A stretch of DNA of 64,000 nt, from positions 1-64,000 of the forward strand of contig JAKLFB010000034.1 of NCBI GenBank assembly GCA_022711435.1. Reading direction: 5' to 3'. Both the position numbers and the translations under genes were made by a program. Shown piece by piece: positions 26,488 through 36,041 of this stretch (position 1 is its first letter; every line of letters starts with the position of its first letter). The stretch comes from Verrucomicrobiota bacterium (GTDB taxonomy: Bacteria; Verrucomicrobiota; Verrucomicrobiia; Limisphaerales; UBA1319). The notes beneath the pieces are model-generated. The model made no database searches, was not told where the DNA came from, and saw nothing but the letters and a program-made list of their open reading frames with translations.

Positions 26488-27326
26488 GATCTGAATCCGG
26501 CGCCGCGGCTTTCCCAGACCAGCATCGCCCGCTTGCGAACCGTCCCCCATCGGTAGCCGCCCGCCCGCCCGTCCTCGCAAACCACCCGGTGACAGGGAAC
26601 CAGATAGGCGAGCGGGTTCCGGCCCACCGCGCCTCCCACAGCCCGCGCCGCCTCAGGCTGCCCCACCGCCGCCGCCAGATGCCCGTAACTGATCCGGGCG
26701 CCCGGCGGCACGTCCAGCAATCGCCGCCAAACCCGCGCCTGAAACTCGGTGCCTCGCGCCCATGCCTGCAACGGCGGCCGCGACGGGATGCGACGAGACG
26801 GTCCAAAGATCCTTCGGCCCAGCTCTCCAGCGCGACTGTCGTCCCGAAGCAGTCGCACGCCCGGCCAGGCCCGCCGGAGCGCGCCCCACTCGGCCCGGCC
26901 AGTCTCTGAATCCGCAAAGGCAAGCCAACATACGCCCCGGTCGCTCTCGGCCACCAGGCATCGGCCAAACGGGCTCGCGGCCCATCCCGCTCTGATCGTC
27001 TGCCCCTCGCCGCCCGATCTCAGCTCGGCCGTCGAAGCCGCCTGCAGATCGAGAAGAAGGCTGCCTCGGCGGATTGGATCGGAGGGCGCCGGCACCTGCG
27101 CGGCGCCCAGCGAGCTCGCGCCTCGCCGAAGACATTCCTTCGAATACTCGATAGTCAGGTATTGAAGAAAATCCTCCGGCGCAATCGCCGCCCATCCCGA
27201 AATGAGCTTCTGGATGTCGAGCGCGGCTGGTCGATCCCCTTGGGGCGGCGCGCCGGCCTCCGAACGCGCCCGGCGGGAGCCGTCCAGATGGCGAAGGACT
27301 CGAGCAATGCGTTCGTAATCGGTCAT
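26484..27326 (-). CDS. Ada-like methylated-DNA-protein cysteine methyltransferase
   Basis: 280 residues from ATG 27326, preceded by AGGA. The C-terminal domain is a complete O6-alkylguanine methyltransferase: YGHLAAAVGQPEAARAVGGA then LVPCHRVV with the acceptor Cys. The N-terminal part (YERIARVLRHLDG; EDFLQYLTIEYSKECL) resembles the AraC-type region of Ada, but the first helix-turn-helix looks degraded, and there is no Ada zinc domain. It would remove O6-methylguanine lesions; a regulatory role is doubtful. Confidence 0.85.
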   Translation of the reverse strand: MTDYERIARVLRHLDGSRRARSEAGAPPQGDRPAALDIQKLISGWAAIAPEDFLQYLTIEYSKECLRRGASSLGAAQVPAPSDPIRRGSLLLDLQAASTAELRSGGEGQTIRAGWAASPFGRCLVAESDRGVCWLAFADSETGRAEWGALRRAWPGVRLLRDDSRAGELGRRIFGPSRRIPSRPPLQAWARGTEFQARVWRRLLDVPPGARISYGHLAAAVGQPEAARAVGGAVGRNPLAYLVPCHRVVCEDGRAGGYRWGTVRKRAMLVWESRGAGFRS

Positions 27327-27504
27327 GGATCTATCCTGCCACGGAACCGGAATGGCTCCACTCGATTCTCGCTGCGCTTTTGTAACTCGAATCCGTTGAA
27401 GCCAGAACTCCGAATCCGGAATGCCAAGTTTGGACGATTTTCGCAGTCCAGCATCTGAATCCTCCTGGCAGATCGAACGAAAACTGACTACGATCCCGCT
27501 CCGA

Positions 27505-29379
27505 GTGAAAACGCGCATCTATTGGGCGGCCATCGTGCTGGGATTGGCGTCTTCCGATACAGCCGCCGCCATGGGAGCGAAGTCGGAGACCTCCGCGCTC
27601 ACAGAATCCAATGCAATCTCGCGGGCCGAACTTCGCGTGCGAATCCTTAGCGGCGAGACGGGACTACCCGTCGCCTGCACCGTGACGCTCGTCGATTCTA
27701 CCGGACGACTGCTGACCGAAGGCGACGGGTTGCGGGGAAGGTTTCGATCCTCGGGTGTTTTCGCCCGACTCCTGCTGCCCGGGCCGACGAGGTTGCGCGT
27801 CACTCGGGGGCCGGAATTGGAGGCGGCCGAAAAGGAAATCGACTTGCGTGCCGGCGAGATCCGCACAATCGAAATCAAGCTGGAAAGGCGCGTGGATCTC
27901 CGCCGGCGCGGTTGGTTTGCCGGCGACAGCCACGTTCACATGATCCACGGCGAGAGAACCGTGGCCGTGGATTTCGACCAGCTGGCCCTGGCGGCGCAGG
28001 CCGAAGACCTGCAGTATCTTTCCTTGGGACAATCGTGGGCTCTCACGAATCCAATCCCCGAACGGCTGGAGGCCGAGCTGGCCCGGCGCTCGCTGCCGGA
28101 TTGCGTGCTGACCTGGAACCTCGAGGCGCCGAAGAATTACTACCTCGGAGACGCGAGCCGATGTCTGGGGCATGGCTGGACCCTGGGCATGCGCGGCCGC
28201 ACACCGGACGGCGCGGATTCGATCGCGATGCTGCTGCAAGCGAGCGCCGGCGATTACGAGTCCGCCAAGCCCTCGTTCGCCAATTTCGAGTCGCACGCCG
28301 CGATCCGCGCCCAGGGGGGCGTCGCTGTCTATACCCATCCGGCGCGGTGGTGGACCGGGCCGTGGGGCGGATCAGGCGGGTATCCCCGTCAGGATCGCAT
28401 GCGCATATCGAACATGGCAGCCGAGCTTCCGCTGGATGTGGTGGCGGGCCCAACCTTCGATGGCATCGACGTCATCACCGGTGCGGGCGAGTTTGGGGCG
28501 GACGAAAAGTCGTATCGGCTCTGGGCGCTCCTTCTGAACCACGGTTACCGTCTGGCTGCCACGGCATCATCCGACGCTTGTTTTGACCGGCCCGGAGGCG
28601 CGCAGCCCGGCACCGCTCGCCTTTACACATTCATCGAAGGCGGTTTCTCCATCCCGGCGGCGGCTCAGGCAATCGTGCAGGGGCGGACGCTCGCAACCAC
28701 CGGCCCGCTGCTCCTGGTGTCAGTCGATGGAAGGCCTCCGGGCAGCTCATTTCCGGCGGACGGACGGCCTCGCGGGATGCGCATCGAGTGTTGGGCTTCG
28801 GGCGCCGCAACTGGCGGTCTGACGCGTCTCGAGATTCTGCGCGGCGGACAGCCTTTCTGGCAATACGCATTCAGCGGCCAGCCCCATCGGTTTCAAACGA
28901 ACCTCACAATCAAGGAAGGCCGGACCTCGTGGTACTCAGCTCGGCTTTTCGGCAGCAGCCCGCAACTCGAACGTGCAGCCACCGGGGCTTTCTTCTTTGA
29001 CGAAAAACCATGGCGCCCACCGGATCCGTTCCAGGCGACCGTTCATGTCCAGGTCCGAGAAGCCGGCTCAGGCCGCCCGCTGGATGCCACGCTGACCGAA
29101 GTGAACTATCGAGGGACGAAACCCCAGTTCGGGCTCCGGCACCGGCTGGCCGGCGGATCCGGCACGATTGCGATCCCCGCCACCGTGCGCCTGCGCGCTG
29201 AAGCCGAAGGTTTCACGCCGGCCACCTTGAGCCCGTTCCTCGGTTTCCCGCCCCTCGTCGAGACTGTCACTCGGCTCGAGGACAAAGACCTCTTGGACTG
29301 GCAAACATTCGAACGAATTCAGGCGCTCTTGAATTGCGTCACACTCCACTTCGACCTGAAGAGAGCGCAATCCCAATGA
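27505..29379 (+). CDS. CehA/McbA family secreted metallohydrolase
   Basis: 624 residues if begun at GTG 27505, where a normal signal peptide (TRIYWAAIVLGLASSDTAAA) starts; an ATG at 27421 would add 28 unlikely residues. A carboxypeptidase-regulatory-like beta domain (LRVRILSGETGLPVACTVTL) precedes a PHP-like hydrolase core beginning RGWFAGDSHVHMIHG, with the metal-binding H-x-H, and AVYTHPARWW downstream. CehA/McbA proteins hydrolyse esters or phosphonate-type bonds; the substrate here is unknown. The stop overlaps the next start (ATGA), indicating an operon with the SGNH hydrolase. Confidence 0.82.
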   Translation: MKTRIYWAAIVLGLASSDTAAAMGAKSETSALTESNAISRAELRVRILSGETGLPVACTVTLVDSTGRLLTEGDGLRGRFRSSGVFARLLLPGPTRLRVTRGPELEAAEKEIDLRAGEIRTIEIKLERRVDLRRRGWFAGDSHVHMIHGERTVAVDFDQLALAAQAEDLQYLSLGQSWALTNPIPERLEAELARRSLPDCVLTWNLEAPKNYYLGDASRCLGHGWTLGMRGRTPDGADSIAMLLQASAGDYESAKPSFANFESHAAIRAQGGVAVYTHPARWWTGPWGGSGGYPRQDRMRISNMAAELPLDVVAGPTFDGIDVITGAGEFGADEKSYRLWALLLNHGYRLAATASSDACFDRPGGAQPGTARLYTFIEGGFSIPAAAQAIVQGRTLATTGPLLLVSVDGRPPGSSFPADGRPRGMRIECWASGAATGGLTRLEILRGGQPFWQYAFSGQPHRFQTNLTIKEGRTSWYSARLFGSSPQLERAATGAFFFDEKPWRPPDPFQATVHVQVREAGSGRPLDATLTEVNYRGTKPQFGLRHRLAGGSGTIAIPATVRLRAEAEGFTPATLSPFLGFPPLVETVTRLEDKDLLDWQTFERIQALLNCVTLHFDLKRAQSQ

Positions 29380-30770
29380 CACTGCTCCCCGGACTCGTTC
29401 GCACGCCGTTTTATCTCATTCGGTTTTGGGCCGCCGGGATCATTGCGGCGTGGGCGTCTGCCGCGCGCGGTGCGGAGGCTTTCAGCCCACCGCCGCTGCG
29501 GCTGGCCATCATCGGCGACAGCTTGTCCGCCGAATACGATTCCCTCACCGGCATTGCTGGTGTGGATGATCCGACGGTGTATGCCGCCATTACCGTGTCC
29601 GGTTGGGAATCGATGAGCTGGGTCGAGGTCCTGGGGCGGCTGCGCCCAGCTCAAGTGGATCTGGGCGGATACGGAACCGATCTGCTGCAATGGGGGCTGC
29701 TGCGCTTTTCGGGCTACGAAAACAACTTCGCCGTTCCAGGCTTCGAGGCGTCCCATTTCGAGCAGATCGTCAACAGCACGATCTTCTCCCATCCCCAATA
29801 CCTTGCTTACAAACAACAGATTGCGGACGGCTTGAGGAACCGGACGGATGGATTGGTGGTCTGGCTCGGCGCCAATGAATTCCGCGCCAACTACCGCTCC
29901 CTGTGCGAGGGCAACGATCCGGTTCCATTGATCGACGCCCTCCGCCACGATCTCGAGCAGGTGCTGGATTTCGTTCGAGAACAAGAACCCGGCCTCCGCG
30001 TGGTGGTGGTGAACCTGCCGGACCTGGGGGCTGCCCCTGACAAACAGGCCGACATTCCCGATCCGCTCAAGCGGGCCCGCGCCACCGCCGCCACCCTGCT
30101 CGCCAACCAGGCCATCGCCGCCCTGGCCGCCGACCGCGGCATCCCCGTCGCAGACGCCTTCTCCGAAACCCATCAGCTCGCGGCCGGCGAAACCGCCTGG
30201 ATCGGCCCCGTGGATCTCTTCCCGGGAAGCCACCCCGACAACCACCCTCGATTCCAGTTCACCCGCGATGGACTGCATCCCAACACCTGTCTCCAGGCCA
30301 TCATCGCCCGCAAGATCCTCGACGCGTTTCGTCTCGATTACGCGTTCGAGGCGGCGCCGATCACGGACGGCGAGATCCTAGGGCTGATCGGGATCGATCC
30401 GATGCAGCCCTATCGCGACTGGGCATCGGCCAATGCGCTCGCTGCGGGCGATCCGGGGGACGATCCCGATGCCGACCGCATCCCCAACCTGGCCGAGTTC
30501 GTTTTCGGACTCGATCCCCGATCGCCCAGCCCACCGCCGCTGGCCATCGATTCTTCCACCACGCCGGTTTCGGCCCGGTACCGGCCGGATCCGGACCGGC
30601 TCCGGCTGGTGGAGGTCCAGCCTGAGTGGTCCGCCAATCTCCACTCCTGGGCGCCCGTTCCGGAGCAGTGTCTGGCCTTCGATGCCACTGGCCAGACCGT
30701 GGTCTCCTTCCCCGCAGACGCCTCTCAACGCTTCCTTCGGTTGCGGATTTCGCAGCGGGCGGTTCCTTGA
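29376..30770 (+). CDS. Secreted SGNH/GDSL hydrolase
   Basis: 464 residues from ATG 29376, overlapping the upstream stop. The signal peptide ends near ARGAEA. SGNH block I is LAIIGDSLSAEY with the nucleophile Ser; a block III-like LGANE; block V is FTRDGLHPN with the Asp-His pair. The C-terminal 120 residues hold a calcium-type repeat (DPDADRIPNLAEFVFGLDP) and end in the verrucomicrobial 'FLRLRI' style. Likely an exported esterase or acetylesterase acting with the preceding hydrolase. Confidence 0.85.
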   Translation: MTLLPGLVRTPFYLIRFWAAGIIAAWASAARGAEAFSPPPLRLAIIGDSLSAEYDSLTGIAGVDDPTVYAAITVSGWESMSWVEVLGRLRPAQVDLGGYGTDLLQWGLLRFSGYENNFAVPGFEASHFEQIVNSTIFSHPQYLAYKQQIADGLRNRTDGLVVWLGANEFRANYRSLCEGNDPVPLIDALRHDLEQVLDFVREQEPGLRVVVVNLPDLGAAPDKQADIPDPLKRARATAATLLANQAIAALAADRGIPVADAFSETHQLAAGETAWIGPVDLFPGSHPDNHPRFQFTRDGLHPNTCLQAIIARKILDAFRLDYAFEAAPITDGEILGLIGIDPMQPYRDWASANALAAGDPGDDPDADRIPNLAEFVFGLDPRSPSPPPLAIDSSTTPVSARYRPDPDRLRLVEVQPEWSANLHSWAPVPEQCLAFDATGQTVVSFPADASQRFLRLRISQRAVP

Positions 30771-30791
30771 TACGCAACACGCTCTTCTCGA

Positions 30792-30855
30792 GCGCGCCTC
30801 GCCAGCCCGCCCAATCCCTTCCAGCAAAATCGGAATTTATTTTTGCACAGACCCT
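30792..30855 (-). mobile_element. MITE-like element, half copy 3 (solo inverted end)
   Basis: These 64 bases match the left 64 bases of copy 2 in reverse orientation, with a few changes, and end exactly at the element terminus (AGACCCT). The rest of the element is missing. It lies just after the SGNH gene. Confidence 0.75.
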
Positions 30856-30934
30856 AAGCCGCAGGATCCAGCGGTCCCGGCATCCCCAAACCCCACAGGA
30901 TCCCGGATCCGCCGCCCATGCCTGACGAATTTAC

Positions 30935-30962
30935 TTGCTGCAGATGGGGGCGTCAGTATAAG
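30935..30962 (+). promoter_or_regulatory. Promoter and RBS of the SBBP giant gene
   Basis: TTGCTG (30935-30940), a 16-base spacer and TATAAG (30957-30962) in an AT-rich patch. AAAGGAA lies about 8 bases before the ATG at 30998, so unlike many neighbours this gene has a normal leader and ribosome binding site. Confidence 0.45.
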
Positions 30963-30997
30963 ATTGCCATTGTTATTTGTATTAAAGGAACTTACCC

Positions 30998-33900
30998 ATG
31001 CATGCGAAACTGAAACTCGGAGTCAAGGGGATCCTGATCGCGGTTCTTGCGGCCGGCGGGTTCGCCGCCAGCGCCATCGCGCCCAATCCGGCGTTCGAGG
31101 GCCGGAACATCGAAGCGCTGCCTCTGAGTTTCGAGGCGAACCAGGGCCAGGCCGATCCTGCGGCGCGGTTTCTCGCGCGCGGCAACGGATATGCCCTGGC
31201 GTTGACCCCGCGCGAGGCGGTCTTCGTGCAACTCGGGGTCGGCCAGCCGGTGCGAATCGAGCTGGTGGATGCGAGCCCGCTGGCCGCCCTGCGCGGCGAG
31301 CAACCCTTGCCGGGCCGAGCTCATTACTTGCGCGGAAACGATCCGTCCCGCTGGCAGGTGAATGTGCCCACCTATGCGCGGGTGCGTTACGAGCAGGTCT
31401 ACCCGGGTGTCGATCTTGTATTCTACGGCAACCAGCGCCAGCTCGAGTACGACTTTGTGCTGGCGCCGGGCGCCCGGCCCGATGCCATCGAGCTGGGCAT
31501 CCATGGGGCCGAGGCCGTTCACGTGGACGAAGCTGGCGACCTGGTGATCGAGTCGGCAGGCCGGCCGATGCGGTTCCTGGCCCCGACGGTCTACCAGGAA
31601 ATCGAAGGCACTCGCTTGCCTATCCCGGGCCGCTTCACAGTGGCGGGCCTCGAGCCCGCCATCGCCGCCGAACCTCTCGAGATGGTGGCCGGGCTGTGCC
31701 AGCCCGGCGTCCGCGTCCGATTCGACGTTGGACCCTATCATCCGGATCACCCTCTGGTGATCGACCCGGTATTGGCCTACTCGACCTACCTGGGAGGCAG
31801 CGGAGATGACACCGGCGACGTGGCGTTCGATGCAGCCGGCAACGCCTATCTCTCCGGGACCACTACCTCACCCAATTTCCCGCTCCAGAATCCCTATCAG
31901 AACACCCGCCGGGGAGGGCTGGACACCTTCGTGGCCAAACTCAATGCGGCGGGAAGCGCGCTGGTCTACTCGACCTATCTCGGGGGCGATGGCGATGATG
32001 ACGGCGGCGTGCTGCACGTCGATGCCTCCGGCAACGTGCTCCTGGACGGGCAGACCGACTCGACCAATTTCCCGGTCGCCAACGCCGTCCAATCCCAGTT
32101 CGGTGGAGTGGGGCAGTCCCCGTTCTTTGGGCCCGCTCGGGACATGTTTCTGACCAAGCTCAACTCGAGCGGCAACGGGCTCATTTTCTCGACCTATCTC
32201 GGAGGCAGCGGGGACGAGGTCGGGGATTTCCAGGTGGATCCCGCCGGCGCCATCTACGCCCACGGCGTGACATCCTCGACCAACTTCCCCACAGCCAATG
32301 CCTTCCAGTCGGCGTTTGGCGGGGGGACCTGGGATCGATTCTACGCCAAGTATAACGCCAATGGCGCCCGGTTATACGCGTCCTACCTCGGCGGATCGGG
32401 CAGCGAGTTCGGTCTTCTGCAATTATGGATTCAGAGCAGCGACATCGTCATCCTGGCGGGCAACACGGCCTCGCCCAACTTCCCCACCGCCAATGCCTAC
32501 CAGTCGACATACGGGGGGGGCTCGGCCCAGTTCATGGGTGGAGACCTCTTCGTGACGCGGCTGAACGCCGCCAGCGGCGGCGTGGTTTTCTCGACATTCA
32601 TCGGCGGCAAAGGGGATGACTTGGGCACCATCCATGCCGTGGATGCCTCCGGCAATCTCTACCTCGCCGGCACGACCTCCTCGACCAACTTCCCCACCCT
32701 GAACGCCGCGCAGAGCGCCTATGGCGGCGGAGATGGGGACATTTTCGTGACGAAGCTGGCGGCAGGCGGCAATGCCCTCGTCTTCTCGACTTACCTGGGC
32801 GGCAGCGGCGATGAAAGCTCCGTGTCGATCCTGCAGCTGGACGCAAGCGGCCAGATCTTCGTCTGCGGCCATACGGACTCGGCAAACTATCCGACTCGCA
32901 ATCCCATCCAGGCCGCTTACGGCGGCGGCGCCGGCGACATTGTCCTGACCAAGCTCAACTCGAGCGGCAATTCCATCCTTTATTCGACCTATCTCGGCGG
33001 CAATGGATCCGACAGCGGCAGCATCCGCTACGATCTCGCCGGCCACCTGCTTCTGGTTGGCATGACGACCTCCTCGAACCTGTCCACCCGAAACGCGTTC
33101 CAGCCCGCTTATGGGGGCGCCGGAGGCATGCCCTACTCGATGATCGGCGACGTGTTTATCGCCAAACTGAATTCCGCCGATTTCAGCATGGTCTATGCCA
33201 CCTACCTCGGCGGCAGCGGATCCGACCAGGCCTACGGCTACCTCACCGACGCCTCCGGCAACCTCATCATCGCTGGAACAACCTCCTCGCCTAATTTCCC
33301 CATCGCCAGCCCGATCCAAGCCTCGTTTGGCGGCGGCCTCCAGGACCTCTTCCTGACCAAGATCTCCAGCGCCGGCGCCCTCGTCTATTCGACCTACCTC
33401 GGCGGCAGCGGGGACGAATTGGGCTTCCTCCAACGCGACTCCGGCGGCTCCCTCATCCTGGCCGGCGCCACCAGCTCCCCGAATTTCCCGACCAAGAACC
33501 CCTACCAGGCAACATACGGCGGCGGCGACAACGACATCTTTTTCGTCAAAATCACTGATGATGGCGGCACACCTGGCGCAATTACCCTGATCCCGGTCAA
33601 CCAGTCCGTCCCGGCCGCCGGAGGCGATTACGGCTTCCAAGTCAATGCTTCCTCGGGAACCGCCTGGACCGTTGCCAACACGAACGCTTGGATCCAGATC
33701 CTGACCGGCGGCAGCGGCACCGGTCCCGGCCCGGTCACCTACCGGGTCAGCGCCAACACCGGGGCCGCCCGCACCGGAACGCTCAAGGTCGGCACTGCCA
33801 CCTTCACGGTCAACCAAAGCTCCGGCGCCGCCTGCACCTACACGCTCTCGAACTCGAGCACCAACATACCTTCCGCGGGCGGCGGGGGCACAGTGACCGT

Positions 33901-35209
33901 GAACACCTCCGCCGGCTGCGAATGGACCGCCAGCACGGCTGCTGACTGGATCTTCCTGACCGTGTCGTCGGGCAACCAGACAGGGCCGATCGTGTTTGAG
34001 GTCGATCCCAACACCGGCACCAGCTCGCGTTCCGGCACGATCGTGGTCGAAGGGCAGGTTTTCACGATCAACCAGGCCGGCGCCGCCGCCGGATCCGTCA
34101 CGATCAATCCCAGCCAGGCTTCGGTAGACAGCATGGGCGGCAGCGGCATCGTCAATGTGACGGCTTCCTCGTCCACGACATGGACGGCCACCAGCAACCA
34201 TCCGGACTGGATCTTCGTGATCACTGGCCAGTCGGGCACGGGCAACGGCGAGGTCATGTACATAGTGATGCCCAACTACGGGGCCGCCCGCACCGGAACG
34301 ATCACCATCGGCAACCAGACGTTCACCGTCCAGCAGGCGGCCGGCAGCGGCCCGATTGTGGTGATCGATCCGGACTCGGCCAATGTTCCCGCCGCCGGCG
34401 GAAGCGGGTCGTTCAGTGTCTATACCACCGACGACGGCGCCTGGACTGCCATCAGCCAAAATGCCTGGATCCAAGTCACCGCCGGCGCATCGGGGGTCGG
34501 GCCGGGCATGGTCAGCTACACAGTCGATCCCAACGCGGGCGGTTTGCGGACCGGCGCGATCCAGGTCAGCGGCGTCACGTTCACCGTCGACCAGGCCGGC
34601 ATCGGTCCCACCGGCGCCAACCTCAACCTGTTCAAAGCAGCGTCGGTCGAGGAGGCCGAAGTCCAAACGGACATCGATTTCTACCTCGATCTGTTCAATG
34701 CCGGTCCGGACCCGGCATCCCAAATCGTGGTCACGGACGCGCTTCCAGCGGGCATGACGCTGGTCGCGGTGGATGTGACCGAAGGGACTTGGTCGCACTC
34801 GGGCAGCACCATCACCTGGACGGTCAGCGCTCTCGACAGCGACGCGTCTGCGTACGCCACGGTCACCGTCCGGCCCACCGTCACGGGCCTGGCCACCAAT
34901 CGTGTCCAGGTGGCCAGCCTCTCCACCGATCCCGACCTGTCCGACAACGCCGCCGAAGCCGTCGTCAATGTCATCGCGGGAGAGGCGCCTGAGATCCTCG
35001 AGATCAAGGTTGTGTCGGGCAACATCCAGATCCGGTTCACCACCCTCGAGGCTCGGACCTACCAGGTCCAGCGGGCATCGATGCTCGATCCGGCCAACTG
35101 GGCGCCGGTGGGCAGCCCGATCCTCGGCGCCGGCAGCCCCGCGCAATATGCAGAACCGGCCGCCGGCGAGCCTCGGATCCGGTATTACCGCATCGAGCTG
35201 ACCGAGTGA
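30998..35209 (+). CDS. SBBP-repeat / BACON / DUF11 giant surface protein
   Basis: 1403 residues. Signal peptide about 1-28. Residues about 40-255 are the N-terminal domain that usually precedes SBBP repeats (LSFEANQGQ, HYLRGNDPSRW, YPGVDLVFYG). About 258-856 hold nine SBBP beta-propeller repeats of about 63-70 residues, each starting like YSTYLGGSGDD and containing NFP. Four BACON-like domains follow (about 860-1200, each with PAAGG near its start and TFTVNQ-type ends), then a DUF11 domain (PDPASQIVVTDALPAGM) and a C-terminal Ig-like piece ending YYRIELTE. Likely exported and glycan- or mucin-binding (BACON is carbohydrate-associated), which is inference. Confidence 0.9.
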   Translation: MHAKLKLGVKGILIAVLAAGGFAASAIAPNPAFEGRNIEALPLSFEANQGQADPAARFLARGNGYALALTPREAVFVQLGVGQPVRIELVDASPLAALRGEQPLPGRAHYLRGNDPSRWQVNVPTYARVRYEQVYPGVDLVFYGNQRQLEYDFVLAPGARPDAIELGIHGAEAVHVDEAGDLVIESAGRPMRFLAPTVYQEIEGTRLPIPGRFTVAGLEPAIAAEPLEMVAGLCQPGVRVRFDVGPYHPDHPLVIDPVLAYSTYLGGSGDDTGDVAFDAAGNAYLSGTTTSPNFPLQNPYQNTRRGGLDTFVAKLNAAGSALVYSTYLGGDGDDDGGVLHVDASGNVLLDGQTDSTNFPVANAVQSQFGGVGQSPFFGPARDMFLTKLNSSGNGLIFSTYLGGSGDEVGDFQVDPAGAIYAHGVTSSTNFPTANAFQSAFGGGTWDRFYAKYNANGARLYASYLGGSGSEFGLLQLWIQSSDIVILAGNTASPNFPTANAYQSTYGGGSAQFMGGDLFVTRLNAASGGVVFSTFIGGKGDDLGTIHAVDASGNLYLAGTTSSTNFPTLNAAQSAYGGGDGDIFVTKLAAGGNALVFSTYLGGSGDESSVSILQLDASGQIFVCGHTDSANYPTRNPIQAAYGGGAGDIVLTKLNSSGNSILYSTYLGGNGSDSGSIRYDLAGHLLLVGMTTSSNLSTRNAFQPAYGGAGGMPYSMIGDVFIAKLNSADFSMVYATYLGGSGSDQAYGYLTDASGNLIIAGTTSSPNFPIASPIQASFGGGLQDLFLTKISSAGALVYSTYLGGSGDELGFLQRDSGGSLILAGATSSPNFPTKNPYQATYGGGDNDIFFVKITDDGGTPGAITLIPVNQSVPAAGGDYGFQVNASSGTAWTVANTNAWIQILTGGSGTGPGPVTYRVSANTGAARTGTLKVGTATFTVNQSSGAACTYTLSNSSTNIPSAGGGGTVTVNTSAGCEWTASTAADWIFLTVSSGNQTGPIVFEVDPNTGTSSRSGTIVVEGQVFTINQAGAAAGSVTINPSQASVDSMGGSGIVNVTASSSTTWTATSNHPDWIFVITGQSGTGNGEVMYIVMPNYGAARTGTITIGNQTFTVQQAAGSGPIVVIDPDSANVPAAGGSGSFSVYTTDDGAWTAISQNAWIQVTAGASGVGPGMVSYTVDPNAGGLRTGAIQVSGVTFTVDQAGIGPTGANLNLFKAASVEEAEVQTDIDFYLDLFNAGPDPASQIVVTDALPAGMTLVAVDVTEGTWSHSGSTITWTVSALDSDASAYATVTVRPTVTGLATNRVQVASLSTDPDLSDNAAEAVVNVIAGEAPEILEIKVVSGNIQIRFTTLEARTYQVQRASMLDPANWAPVGSPILGAGSPAQYAEPAAGEPRIRYYRIELTE

Positions 35210-35238
35210 CGCGCCGCCCGGGGGATCCGCGGATCGGA

Positions 35239-35267
35239 TTGACGGGGCGGCCGGGAGTGGTTTAGGT
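35239..35267 (+). promoter_or_regulatory. Promoter of tRNA-Asp
   Basis: TTGACG (35239-35244), a 17-base spacer and TTAGGT (35262-35267). The mature tRNA begins 20 bases later. Confidence 0.6.
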
Positions 35268-35286
35268 TGGCTCACTGCGTGCGAGC

Positions 35287-35363
35287 GGGGGTGTAGCTCA
35301 ATTGGTTAGAGCGCTGCCCTGTCACGGCAGAGGTTACGGGTTCGAGCCCCGCCACTCCCGCCA
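35287..35363 (+). tRNA. tRNA-Asp (GTC)
   Basis: 77 bases with encoded CCA. The acceptor stem GGGGGTG/CACTCCC has one G-T pair. The D arm contains AATTGGTTAGA. The anticodon stem CTGCC/GGCAG holds GTC at 35321-35323. The T arm has TTCGAGC; its first pair is A-C, the only mismatch seen. All landmarks match bacterial tRNA-Asp. Confidence 0.95.
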
Positions 35364-35975
35364 CCCCCACAGCCCCAACAAGGGAAAGATCCCCGCCGAC
35401 GTCTACGACAACCTCTTCAGGGATTTCAATCCCAGCAGCTTCAACGCCGCGCAGTGGGTGGCCGCCGCCCGCGGCGGCGGCGCGAAATACATGGTCCTCA
35501 CCGCCAAGCACTGCGACGGCTTCCTGCTCTGGGACTCGAAGACGGACCCCTACAACATCGCCGCCACGCCCTTCCAACGCGACGTTTGCGCCGAGCTCGC
35601 CGCTGCCGTGCACGCGGCCGGCATGAGGCTGGGCTGTAGATCTCTGTGCCGGAAGGCGACCGCGCCCCGCTTGACACGATCGTTGCGCTCGAACTCGACA
35701 CCGACGCGCTGCGGCTCCCGGCGATCAGCGTGCCCGGCTCGGCTTCGCTCACGACAAAAGCCAAAGCCACGTCGTCCAACGTGTATCAGAACCAATCCAC
35801 CTACGGCCCCGACAAGGCGGTGGACGGCAACCCGGAAACCCGCTGGGCGACCGACAGCGGCGCCAAAGCCGCCTGGCTTGAAGTGGATCTTGGCCAGCCC
35901 CGCACCTTCGACCGCGCCGTCGTGTTGCAGGCGTATCCGGAACTGGGCCGCGTGCGGAAGTCCGCCAAATGGTGA
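35364..35975 (+). pseudogene. GH29 alpha-L-fucosidase, collapsed remnant with F5/8-type C domain
   Basis: Directly after the tRNA CCA, one frame reads VYDNLFRDFNPSSFNAAQW and GAKYMVLTAKHCDGFLLWDS through AAGMRLG, the N-terminal catalytic region of GH29 fucosidases, without its start. At about 35637 this breaks; a second frame carries the enzyme's C-terminal linker and a galactose-binding F5/8-type C domain (NQSTYGPDKAVDGNPETRWA, WLEVDLGQPRTFDRAV). The core with the nucleophile Asp is deleted and the end is truncated. It is inactive. Confidence 0.85.
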
Positions 35976-36014
35976 GCAGTGGAATCTCGCCCTTTTTCGC
36001 TGGATATTGCACAG

Positions 36015-36041
36015 CTTCACAGTTACTGTGTCAGTGTGAAG
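36015..36041 (+). promoter_or_regulatory. Nested palindrome over the antitoxin start (possible operator)
   Basis: CACAG-TTA-CTGTG (36018-36030) lies inside a wider inverted repeat CTTCACA (36015-36021)/TGTGAAG (36035-36041), which covers the GTG of the antitoxin gene. Antitoxins usually bind such palindromes to repress their own operon. Confidence 0.45.

Noticed and set aside
31770..33560. Regular repeats that might look like a CRISPR or tandem array
   Set aside because: The period of about 190-210 bp is in frame and encodes the SBBP protein repeats.
32423..35275. 950-codon antisense frame over the SBBP gene
   Set aside because: It mirrors the repeat structure of the real gene and runs past its end toward the tRNA; no domain is recognisable.
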